DNA from: Phosphoribacter sp044220725 | GTDB lineage: Bacteria; Actinomycetota; Actinomycetes; Actinomycetales; Dermatophilaceae | Assembly (NCBI GenBank): GCA_044220725.1 | Contig: JBGAQN010000027.1 | Location: forward strand, 1 to 28,336 | Reading direction: 5' to 3' | DNA: 28,336 nt | Part shown: positions 23,213-28,336 of the stretch, one piece after another | Layout: the number at the start of each line of letters is the position of its first letter | Position numbering within the stretch: the first letter of the stretch is position 1 | The notes under the pieces: generated by a model | Told to the model about the DNA's origin: nothing | Databases searched by the model: none | Seen by the model: only the letters and a program-made list of their open reading frames with translations | Made by a program: the position numbers and the translations under genes

Positions 23213-24957
23213 CAACGTCGACAAGGGGCATCGAGGAAGCCTTCGCAACTACCGCTCCGGGCATCAAGCGAGCGGCGGTCCTCGGCGGCCTCGCCTCCGC
23301 CTCGGGCATCGCGCTCACCGCAACCTCCGGATGGCTCATCGTCGCGGCGAGCCACCAGCCGGTCATCCTCACCCTGCTCGCCGTCATCGTCGCGGTGCGG
23401 ACGTTCGGCATCGCCCGGCCGGTGCTGCGCTACGCCGAGCGGGTCCGCTCACACGACTCGGCGCTGGATCTGCTCGCGCGGCGGAGGGTCGCGGCATACC
23501 AGGCACTCGTGCCGCTCACCCCGGCGCGGCTGGGCCGACGCTCGCGCGCTGACGTGCTCACGACCGCGGTCGAGGATCTCGAAGACCTCGTCTTCGCGAA
23601 GGTGCGCGTCGTCGTGCCAATCCTCGGGCTCGCCGTCGCGGCCGCCCTGACCCTCCTCGCGCTCGGGCTGTTCGCGCCGGCTGGGGCGCTCGTGCTCCTC
23701 GCGGTCCTGGTCGCCCAAACGGGCGTGAGCAGCCTCGGCCGGCAGATGGAGCTTGCGGCACAAGCGGATTGGTTGGGTGCCCGCGCCGACGTGGCGCGAA
23801 CCGCGACCCTCGTGACCGGGTATGCCGCTCACCTGCGCGGGCTCGGCGCCGGGGCCCAGGCGTTGGCCTGGGTGCGGGACGCGCACCGTTCGTCGGATCG
23901 GGCGACCCGCCGGTTGGCGCGGGCTCGGGCGACAGGAGTCGCCCTCGGTCACCTTGTCACGGCCGTCGGCACCATCGCGGCCGCGCTGGTCGCTCAGTGG
24001 GCGATGAGCGTCGGGCTCAACGACGCGGTCGCTGCCGTCGTCGTGTTGGCCCCGCTGGCCGTGGGCGATGCGCTCGTGGGGTTGCCGGACGCCATGGGGG
24101 CCTGGGCGCGGGCGCGAGGCAGCGAGGCCCGGCTGCGGTCGCTGCTCGACCAACCGCCCGCCGTCGCCGACCCTGCCCCAACGGGTGGAGGTATTGGCGG
24201 TGCGCTTTCACGTCCCCTATTGCCTCCACCGACCGCTGACCTCGAGCTGGTCGGGGTGGCGGCACGCTGGCGACCGGAGGACCACGGTGACCAGGCTGCG
24301 GGCGGTGACCAGGCTGCGGGAGGTGACCGGACTGCGGGAGGTGAGCGGGCGGCATACGACCTGAGTCCGGTGACCCTGCGCGTGCCGGCAGGTGAGCACC
24401 TGGTCGTGACCGGCGCCAACGGGAGCGGCAAGTCGACGTTGCTCGCAGTGCTGGCGCGGCACCTAGACCCGGCGGCCGGCACCTACCGCCTAGGCGGGTT
24501 GGACGTGACCCGTATGCCGCTCGCCGACGTCCGCGCGCACTTGGCGGTCGTCGACGACGAGCCGCACGTCTTCGCGTCGTCGCTGCGCGAGAACATCCGG
24601 CTGGCTCGGCCGGATGCCCACGACGCTACCGTCGAGGCTGCACTCCGCGCGGCTGGATTAGGGGCCTGGCTGGACGGACTCGCTGACGGCCTGGACACCA
24701 TGCTCGGCACAGGCGGACGCGGGGTGTCCGGCGGCGAGCGGGCCCGGCTGGCGTTGGCTCGGGCCCACGTGTCGGGGCGGCCGGTCGTGCTGTTGGACGA
24801 GCCGGTGGCGCATCTGGATCACGCGACCGCGGTGGCGGTGCTTGCGGACGTGCGGGCGGCCTTCGCGGGCCGGACCGTGGTCATGGTCAGCCATCGGCCG
24901 GATGGCGTCGACGGGTTCGATCGAGTCGTCGATCTGGCTGATCTCGTGGCGAGGTGA
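23209..24957 (+). CDS. cydC: CydC, ABC half-transporter for cytochrome bd assembly
   Basis: A 582-residue partner of CydD. The opening (GGLASASGIALTATSGWLIVAASHQPVILTLLAVIVAVRTFGIARPVLRYAERV) is characteristic of CydC, particularly SGWLI and RxFGIxRxxxRYxER. Walker A GANGSGKS is at 402-409, signature VSGGE at 506-510, Walker B VVLLDEPVAHLD and switch His in MVSHRPDG follow. Between the membrane and ATPase domains (about 330-385) sits a variable linker carrying three and a half copies of an 18-bp repeat (GDQAAG units). The ATG overlaps the cydD stop, so the two are coupled in equal amounts. Confidence 0.92.
   Translation: MTTSTRGIEEAFATTAPGIKRAAVLGGLASASGIALTATSGWLIVAASHQPVILTLLAVIVAVRTFGIARPVLRYAERVRSHDSALDLLARRRVAAYQALVPLTPARLGRRSRADVLTTAVEDLEDLVFAKVRVVVPILGLAVAAALTLLALGLFAPAGALVLLAVLVAQTGVSSLGRQMELAAQADWLGARADVARTATLVTGYAAHLRGLGAGAQALAWVRDAHRSSDRATRRLARARATGVALGHLVTAVGTIAAALVAQWAMSVGLNDAVAAVVVLAPLAVGDALVGLPDAMGAWARARGSEARLRSLLDQPPAVADPAPTGGGIGGALSRPLLPPPTADLELVGVAARWRPEDHGDQAAGGDQAAGGDRTAGGERAAYDLSPVTLRVPAGEHLVVTGANGSGKSTLLAVLARHLDPAAGTYRLGGLDVTRMPLADVRAHLAVVDDEPHVFASSLRENIRLARPDAHDATVEAALRAAGLGAWLDGLADGLDTMLGTGGRGVSGGERARLALARAHVSGRPVVLLDEPVAHLDHATAVAVLADVRAAFAGRTVVMVSHRPDGVDGFDRVVDLADLVAR
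24286..24354 (+). repeat. In-frame 18-bp tandem repeat in the CydC linker
   Basis: Units GGTGACCAGGCTGCGGGC, GGTGACCAGGCTGCGGGA, GGTGACCGGACTGCGGGA and a partial GGTGAGCGGGCGGCA encode GDQAAG, GDQAAG, GDRTAG, GERAA (residues 360-382). The near identity of the first two units suggests recent slippage expansion. It lies outside both functional domains, so copy number could vary without loss of function. Confidence 0.85.
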
Positions 24958-24962
24958 GAGCG

Positions 24963-24990
24963 GCGGCCCTGACGGTGTCATGAGGGCCGC
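24963..24990. terminator. Bidirectional stem-loop after cydC
   Basis: GCGGCCCT (24963-24970) pairs exactly with AGGGCCGC (24983-24990) around 12 nt. It starts 5 bp after the cydC stop, in the 107-bp gap before the convergent regulator gene, a typical place for a terminator. There is no U-run. One octamer copy (25027-25034) lies in the rest of the gap. Confidence 0.6.
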
Positions 24991-25064
24991 GAAGGCAGCC
25001 GGTGGGGCGGGGGCTGGCTGGGCGGACGGCATACCGGATGGAAGCCGTGGGCGCGCCTGGTGGG

Positions 25065-25379
25065 TCAGCCGCCGGCGATGGCGCGCAGCGCGGCGAGGTG
25101 GGTCTGGAACGCCTGCTCACCGGTCGGGGACAACTTGAGCCAGGTGCGAGGACGCTTGCCGACGTAGCCCTTCTTGACCTCGACATAGCCGGCCTGCTCG
25201 AGCAGGGCCACCTGCTTGGAGAGCACCGAGTCGCTCACCTGGACCGTGTCGCGGACCGCTGCGAACTCGGCAGAGTCGACCTTGGCCAGGGCGGCCACGA
25301 TGGAGAAGCGGATGGGCGAGTGGATGAGGTCGTCGAGGCGGAACCGGGCGTGTAGCGCCTGCTCAGTGCGGTCGGTCAT
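25065..25379 (-). CDS. Winged-helix transcriptional regulator (MarR/HTH_34-like)
   Basis: A 104-residue single-domain regulator. RLDDLIHSPIRFSIVAALAKVDSAEFAAVRDTVQVSDSVLSKQVALLEQAGYVEVKKGYVGKRPRTWLKLSPTG reads as a complete winged helix: the recognition helix is VSDSVLSKQVALLEQAGYV, and the wing GYVGKRPRTWLKLSPTG is the one seen in small HTH_34/MarR-like regulators. No sensor domain is present. The ATG (25379) overlaps the stop of the upstream membrane-protein gene (ATGA), so it is the second gene of a two-gene operon. It probably autoregulates through the inverted repeat at 25966-25990. An upstream in-frame extension to 25469 would read through the neighbour and is rejected. Confidence 0.85.
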   Translation of the reverse strand: MTDRTEQALHARFRLDDLIHSPIRFSIVAALAKVDSAEFAAVRDTVQVSDSVLSKQVALLEQAGYVEVKKGYVGKRPRTWLKLSPTGEQAFQTHLAALRAIAGG

Positions 25380-25870
25380 CGAGCCCGCCGGTGGACGACG
25401 ATGCTGGCGATGAGGCAGGGCAAGGCGGCGACGACGCTCATGCCGATGACGACCGATTGGCTCGGCCACGGCGACTGGTGGCCGAAGATCCAGGCGATGC
25501 CGGCGGCATACAGGGTCATCGTGGTGACGAAGCCGGCGTTGTAGATGCGCTGGAAGCCGCGCGGGATCGCCCGGGCGCGGGCCTTGACGGCGAGAAGGAG
25601 CGCGAGGGCCGCGCAGTAGCTTGACATGCTGATGATGAAGCCGACGGTGTTGCCGACCGAGAGGGTGGCCCAGCTGAGGTAGAGGATCGCGCCGACGATG
25701 AGGCCGACCCCTGCGACAAAGGCGCTGAGCAGCGTGAGGTCCCGGGCGGTGACGGGGGACGTGGATGACGCCTGCTCGAGGGCCGCGCGCGCCTGTGCGG
25801 CGGTGACGTCGGTGACGTCGGTGACGTCGGTGTCGAAGGCTTCCTGGTCGTGTGTGCCTGTGGCGCTCAT
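25376..25870 (-). CDS. Four-helix integral membrane protein, co-transcribed with the winged-helix regulator
   Basis: A 164-residue protein that I cannot name. A cytoplasmic head of about 45 residues contains DVTDVTDVT, encoded by three exact GTGACGTCG-type 9-bp repeats (plus strand 25803-25829). Four hydrophobic segments follow: LTLLSAFVAGVGLIVGAILYL, VGFIISMSSYCAALALLLAV, TTMTLYAAGIAWIFG and VVIGMSVVAALPCLIASIVV, with a basic loop (KARARAIPRGFQR) between the second and third. Membrane proteins of this kind often sit beside small HTH_34-type regulators in actinobacteria. The ATG (25870) has GGAGG 5 nt upstream. A good sigma-70-like promoter lies about 90 bp upstream. Confidence 0.75.
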   Translation of the reverse strand: MSATGTHDQEAFDTDVTDVTDVTAAQARAALEQASSTSPVTARDLTLLSAFVAGVGLIVGAILYLSWATLSVGNTVGFIISMSSYCAALALLLAVKARARAIPRGFQRIYNAGFVTTMTLYAAGIAWIFGHQSPWPSQSVVIGMSVVAALPCLIASIVVHRRAR

Positions 25871-25955
25871 GATGGCCTCCGATGGAGAAGGGGTACGCCG
25901 TGCGTGGTCGGTGGTGGGTGGGTGCCTGGGTGGCTGTTGCTGGGCTGACGGTTCG

Positions 25956-25990
25956 AGGTTAGGATACTACTTTCCATTTTGTCAAGTAGT
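25956..25990 (-). promoter_or_regulatory. Promoter with overlapping inverted-repeat operator
   Basis: On the minus strand, a consensus TTGACA (25985 to 25980) is followed after 18 bp by TAACCT (25961 to 25956), a TANNNT match. The inverted repeat ACTACTT-N11-AAGTAGT (plus strand 25966-25990) covers the -35 box and most of the spacer, so binding there would block polymerase. The stretch is strikingly AT-rich compared with its surroundings. It should drive the membrane protein/regulator pair, and the regulator is the natural candidate to bind it. Confidence 0.7.
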
Positions 25991-26042
25991 TTCCGGACGC
26001 CTGGGTTTTGAGCGGATCGCGGGCGGGTGATTGGCTGGCGCC

Positions 26043-26675
26043 ATGAGGGCTGATGAGGCCGCGGCATACGCCGCACGGCCGGTGCGCGTCGAGGTGGTCT
26101 GCACGGGAAACATCTGCCGGTCCCCCATGGGCGAGATCATCCTGCGCGCAATGCTCGAGCGGGCCGGGCTGACGCACGTGGTCGTGGGTTCATCCGGGAC
26201 CGGCGGATGGCACGTTGGCGATGGCGCCGACCCCCGGACGGTGGCGGTGCTGCGGCGCCATGGGTACGACGGATCGGCCCATGTGGCAAGCCAATTCGAT
26301 GCGCGAGAGTTCGGGGCGATGGACCTGGTGGTGGCCGCCGACCGCGGACACGCTCGGGAGTTGCGACGCGCGGCACGACGGCCCGAAGACGCCGCGAAGG
26401 TGCGACTGCTGAGGGAATTCGATGCGGGCGCGGTCGCCGCGGGGACGCTAGAGGTCGATGACCCGTGGTACGGCGGGACGGCCGACTTCGAGCGCTGTCT
26501 GCGCGAGGTGGAGGCCGCGTGCCGCGGGCTGGTGGAGCACCTGCGCGACGGCGGGAGCGGCTTCGGTGAGGGGGACGCAGCTTCAGTCAAGGAGGGACGC
26601 GGCTTCGGTGAGGGGGACGCAGCTTCGGTGACCCAGCACGTGGACGTGCGAGCCCTTGATCGTCCGGTTCGGTAG
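26043..26675 (+). CDS. Low-molecular-weight protein tyrosine phosphatase
   Basis: A 210-residue cytoplasmic phosphatase of the LMW-PTP/arsenate-reductase fold. The P-loop CTGNICRS is at 20-27 with nucleophile Cys20 and Arg26, and the general-acid loop DPWYGG has Asp140. Between them, SSGTGGWHVGDGADPRTVAVLRRHGYDGSAHVASQF is the usual LMW-PTP core. The catalytic domain ends near residue 168. The remaining ~40 residues are unusual: GFGEGDAASV occurs twice (173-182 and 187-196), encoded by a direct repeat with 42-bp period (26559 and 26601). The ATG at 26043 gives the normal N-terminus; a TTG at 26031 is also in frame. It may dephosphorylate bacterial tyrosine kinases or their targets; no kinase is nearby. 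Confidence 0.87.
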   Translation: MRADEAAAYAARPVRVEVVCTGNICRSPMGEIILRAMLERAGLTHVVVGSSGTGGWHVGDGADPRTVAVLRRHGYDGSAHVASQFDAREFGAMDLVVAADRGHARELRRAARRPEDAAKVRLLREFDAGAVAAGTLEVDDPWYGGTADFERCLREVEAACRGLVEHLRDGGSGFGEGDAASVKEGRGFGEGDAASVTQHVDVRALDRPVR

Positions 26676-26838
26676 CTTCCTGGCGCTCGCGTTCACCGTC
26701 TCAGGGGCGAACTGCCTGTGGCTCGGGACGTGCTGGATTCCGACGGAGTGGGCATCGTTGGTCCTCATCGCCGTCCCCGTGCTTGGGCACCTGCGCGCGG
26801 CACTGCGAGCCGAGCTCCGGGCGGGACGTGATCGGTGA
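26656..26838 (+). CDS. Small hydrophobic protein, unknown
   Basis: A 60-residue ORF starting at TTG (26656), overlapping the end of the phosphatase gene by 20 bp in another frame. It contains one or two hydrophobic stretches (FGSFLALAFTVSGANCLWLG and WASLVLIAVPVLGHL) and a basic C-terminus (RAALRAELRAGRDR), so it could be a small membrane protein. Third-position GC is high across the ORF and it ends in a GTGA overlap with the next ORF, both signs of translation. There is no clear ribosome-binding sequence and I know no homologue. Moderate to low certainty. Confidence 0.4.
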   Translation: MIVRFGSFLALAFTVSGANCLWLGTCWIPTEWASLVLIAVPVLGHLRAALRAELRAGRDR

Positions 26839-27074
26839 AGACCCCTTCGTTCGACGAGCTCAATCATCGGCTCCACCGTCTCCACCGTCTGCACCGTCTG
26901 CACCGTCTGCACCGTCTGCACCGGCTGGGCATGCGCGTCGTGCTGTCGGGAGTCGAGGCGATGTCTTTCCGGGCCCTCTGCGAGGCATTAGGCGCACGTT
27001 GGCACATGCATCGGTTTCCTGGCAGATGTTTCTCCCACAAGAACGGTGTAACTGCCAGTCGTTTGGGCGGGTGA
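26835..27074 (+). CDS. Small ORF with Leu-His-Arg repeats, 3' end replaced by a palindromic element
   Basis: A 79-residue ORF beginning at GTG within a GTGA overlap. After MKTPSFDELNHR come six LHR triplets (residues 13-30), encoded by 9-bp tandem repeats, and then LGMRVVLSGVEAMSFRALCEALGARW. Codon use looks coding up to about 26985. From about 26999 the frame enters the degenerate copy 3 of the palindromic element, so the last ~25 residues are element-derived and the original C-terminus is probably lost. It may be a pseudogene fragment or a repeat-expanded small protein. I recognise no family. Confidence 0.35.
   Translation: MKTPSFDELNHRLHRLHRLHRLHRLHRLHRLGMRVVLSGVEAMSFRALCEALGARWHMHRFPGRCFSHKNGVTASRLGG
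26871..26927 (+). repeat. Six 9-bp tandem repeats encoding Leu-His-Arg
   Basis: Units CTCCACCGT twice, CTGCACCGT three times and CTGCACCGG once, followed by CTG. Exact repetition in the third and fourth to fifth units points to recent slippage. The period is a multiple of three, so copy-number changes would keep frame. Confidence 0.9.
26999..27058. repeat. Dispersed palindromic element, degenerate copy 3
   Basis: This 60-bp stretch aligns with copies 1 and 2 along its whole length: TTGGCAC at the left end, CTGGCAGA (27019-27026) identical to the inner arm, a TGTT loop, TCTCCCACAAGAACGGT (27031-27047) and TAACTGCCA at the right end. Several substitutions break the pairing, so it is an old copy. 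It lies inside the end of the LHR-repeat ORF. Confidence 0.7.
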
Positions 27075-27228
27075 GCGGGCCGGGGGCGGGCGGGCCCGGC
27101 GAGGTGTCGGGGCCGGGGGCTGGCCGCGGCGGGCGAGGGGATCGTGCCTGTGGAAAACTCGGGTAGGGGGTTGGGGGGATATGTCAGACTTGCCGGGTCG
27201 GTGAGTTCTGGCTCGGGAGGCACCTGCT
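27075..27228. other. GC-rich intergenic gap before the lipoprotein gene
   Basis: A G-rich, strand-asymmetric stretch (GGGCCGGGGGCGGGCGGG near 27080, then GGTAGGGGGTTGGGGGGAT near 27165). I see no gene in it. It must contain the promoter of the lipoprotein pair, but no confident -10/-35 was found. The ribosome-binding sequence GGGAGG lies at its end (27215-27220). The repeated G-runs on the plus strand could form G-quadruplexes. Confidence 0.4.
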
Positions 27229-27885
27229 GTGGTTGCGAGGATGTGGCGGTATGCCGCCGGGGTAGCCGTGGCTGGTGCGCTTGGTGGTGGGCTGGTCGGG
27301 TGCACGAGCAGCCCGGCGGGGTCGGGGTCGGCGACCGGGGCCTCGGTGAGCGGTGTTGGTGGACTGGCCGCGTCGTTGGCGACGCCGGGGTCCTCGCCAA
27401 CGTCGACAGTGACCGCCAGCGCGACGGCATCGGGGACGGCGACGGGGCCTTTGGCGTATCCGCCGGACGTGCCGGCCGAGGCTCGGGTGAACTCGCCGGC
27501 CGGGGCGATGGCGTTTGCGAGGTACTTCTTCGCCCAGGTGAACAAGGCCTACACGACGCCGCAAGCAGGCCTCATTGCGCCCCTGTCGACCGAGCGGTGC
27601 AAGACTTGTGCGACCTACGAGGGCAACAGCGTGAAGTACGTTCAGTTGCATCAACGCCACACGCTGGAACCTGTGCAGGTGACCGAGGTATCAATCGCTC
27701 CGGACACGCCGGATGACGTGACGCGGACCGTGGACGTGGTGTTTGTTCAGAGACCATCGCAGATCGTCGACAGTCTCGGGGCCGTCGTCGAGACTCTCAA
27801 ATCACGCCAGGCACTCTTCGCGGTGGACTTGATCTGGGAGGGAAGTCTGTGGCGGGTCAGCGGAATCCAGGTGCGTCAAGGATGA
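27229..27885 (+). CDS. DUF6318-like lipoprotein
   Basis: A 218-residue exported lipoprotein. The signal has a basic start (MVARMWR), a Gly/Ala/Val-rich core and lipobox LVGC with the acylated Cys at 25. A Ser/Thr/Gly-rich linker (26-74) follows. The globular part opens with YPPDVPAEARVNSPAGAMAF and continues ARYFFAQVNKAYTTPQAGLIAPLS and CKTCATYEGN with a CxxC pair, which I associate with the actinobacterial DUF6318 family; its function is unknown. A later strand-rich segment (VDVVFVQRPSQIVDSLG, LFAVDLIWEGSLWRVSGIQ) resembles NTF2-like folds. The GTG at 27229 has GGGAGG 8 nt upstream. Its stop overlaps the next gene by 4 nt (ATGA). Confidence 0.72.
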   Translation: MVARMWRYAAGVAVAGALGGGLVGCTSSPAGSGSATGASVSGVGGLAASLATPGSSPTSTVTASATASGTATGPLAYPPDVPAEARVNSPAGAMAFARYFFAQVNKAYTTPQAGLIAPLSTERCKTCATYEGNSVKYVQLHQRHTLEPVQVTEVSIAPDTPDDVTRTVDVVFVQRPSQIVDSLGAVVETLKSRQALFAVDLIWEGSLWRVSGIQVRQG

Positions 27886-28336
27886 GGCGGTTCTTGACCG
27901 GCTTGATCGTTGTGGTGGCGCTCGCGGTCTCCTGGCCGGGCAGTGCTTGGGGTCAAGCCGAGGCAGGGTCGGATGACCTGGTCGTCGATGCCAGCCAGTC
28001 CGAGGGAACTCGAACCTCTGCCTCCAAGGTGGCCACTGAGAATCTGGGGCGGGGGAAGGATTTGGCGGGGAAGGCGTTTGGGGTGCCGATGGTGTTTTCG
28101 GTGCGGATCGCGTGCCAGGTGGGTGATGCGGGGGATCCTGATCCGAGTGCGTGTCAGAAGGCCGCGTTGGGGTGTGTGACCAACGGTCAACAAACCGGGA
28201 TCGGGTTGTTGTACGAGATCTATGCCCGTCCGGCCGGGTCCAGTGGCGCGTGGCAGTACGTGGGGTCGACGTGTTTCGCTGACCGGGTCCCGGGTGCTAG
28301 CCCAACGTTGTCGATGGCTCACATCATCGATGCGTT
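27882..28336 (+). CDS. Secreted protein of unknown function (N-terminal part)
   Basis: The gene continues past the right edge; 151 codons are visible. It begins with a Sec signal peptide (MRRFLTGLIVVVALAVSWPGSAWGQA, cleavage likely after AWG or GQA). The mature part is Cys-containing (RIACQVG, DPSACQKAALGCVTNG, VGSTCFADRVPG), suggesting disulphides outside the cell. Coupled by ATGA to the DUF6318-like lipoprotein gene, so the two may act together at the cell surface. Codon choice changes within it: from about 28040 on GGG, GCG and TTG codons dominate, unlike the C-ending codons of the other genes here. I do not recognise the family with confidence. Confidence 0.65.
   Translation, partial: MRRFLTGLIVVVALAVSWPGSAWGQAEAGSDDLVVDASQSEGTRTSASKVATENLGRGKDLAGKAFGVPMVFSVRIACQVGDAGDPDPSACQKAALGCVTNGQQTGIGLLYEIYARPAGSSGAWQYVGSTCFADRVPGASPTLSMAHIIDA

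Noticed and set aside
26043..26675. Arsenate reductase (ArsC, thioredoxin-coupled) as an alternative for the phosphatase gene
   Set aside because: The CxGNxCRSP loop plus DPWYGG general-acid loop and the lack of the redox Cys pair near residue 80-90 favour a tyrosine phosphatase.
26871..26927. CRISPR-like array
   Set aside because: The 9-bp units are contiguous with no spacers and keep a coding frame.

Overview
This window comes from a high-GC Gram-positive bacterium (Actinomycetota). The signs are near-saturated G/C at third codon positions, GTG starts, many 1-4 nt start/stop overlaps, several starts that look leaderless, and family-level resemblance to actinobacterial proteins. The style of the proteins, and the very frequent octamer GTATGCCG/CGGCATAC, make me think of Intrasporangiaceae (Janibacter/Tetrasphaera/Phycicoccus-like). 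That placement is inference, not proof. I see no tRNA, rRNA, CRISPR array, transposase, integrase or phage gene.

Layout. (1) 1-8.9 kb is a phenylacetate-catabolism region. It holds the start of paaN (minus), a divergent paaH-paaI pair, a polar-amino-acid-type ABC importer (binding protein, permease, ATPase), a Pat-like GNAT acetyltransferase (minus), and two tandem phenylacetate-CoA ligase genes (paaK). The ring-epoxidase genes paaABCDE are not in view. (2) 9.2-15.2 kb is a complete peptide/nickel-type ABC importer in the unusual order permease C, binding protein, permease B, ATPase D, ATPase F. (3) 15.3-17.6 kb holds a small unknown gene, convergent with an MFS exporter that is co-transcribed with an ArsR-like winged-helix regulator; a perfect 14-bp palindrome lies in the regulator's promoter region. 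(4) galE lies at 17.7-18.7 kb. (5) 19-25 kb is cydABDC: the two subunits of cytochrome bd oxidase plus the two halves of the CydDC ABC exporter needed for its assembly. A CsoR/CstR-like G-tract palindrome sits inside the likely cydA promoter. (6) 25-28.3 kb is a less conserved stretch: a winged-helix regulator coupled to a four-helix membrane protein, a low-molecular-weight tyrosine phosphatase, two overlapping small ORFs (one with six Leu-His-Arg repeats), a DUF6318-like lipoprotein, and the start of a coupled secreted protein.

How the genes work together. PaaK activates phenylacetate to its CoA thioester, PaaN opens and oxidises the ring product, PaaH oxidises 3-hydroxyadipyl-CoA and PaaI salvages dead-end CoA esters. 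The GNAT protein next to paaK may tune CoA-ligase activity by lysine acetylation (inference). CydABDC provides a high-affinity, inhibitor-tolerant terminal oxidase.

The most notable signals are not genes. The first is the octamer GTATGCCG, found 37 times on both strands, in all reading frames and between genes, where base composition alone would predict about one. The second is a dispersed ~60-bp near-perfect palindrome in three copies, each just after or inside the 3' end of a plus-strand gene, supplying the stop codon of dppF and of a small ORF.
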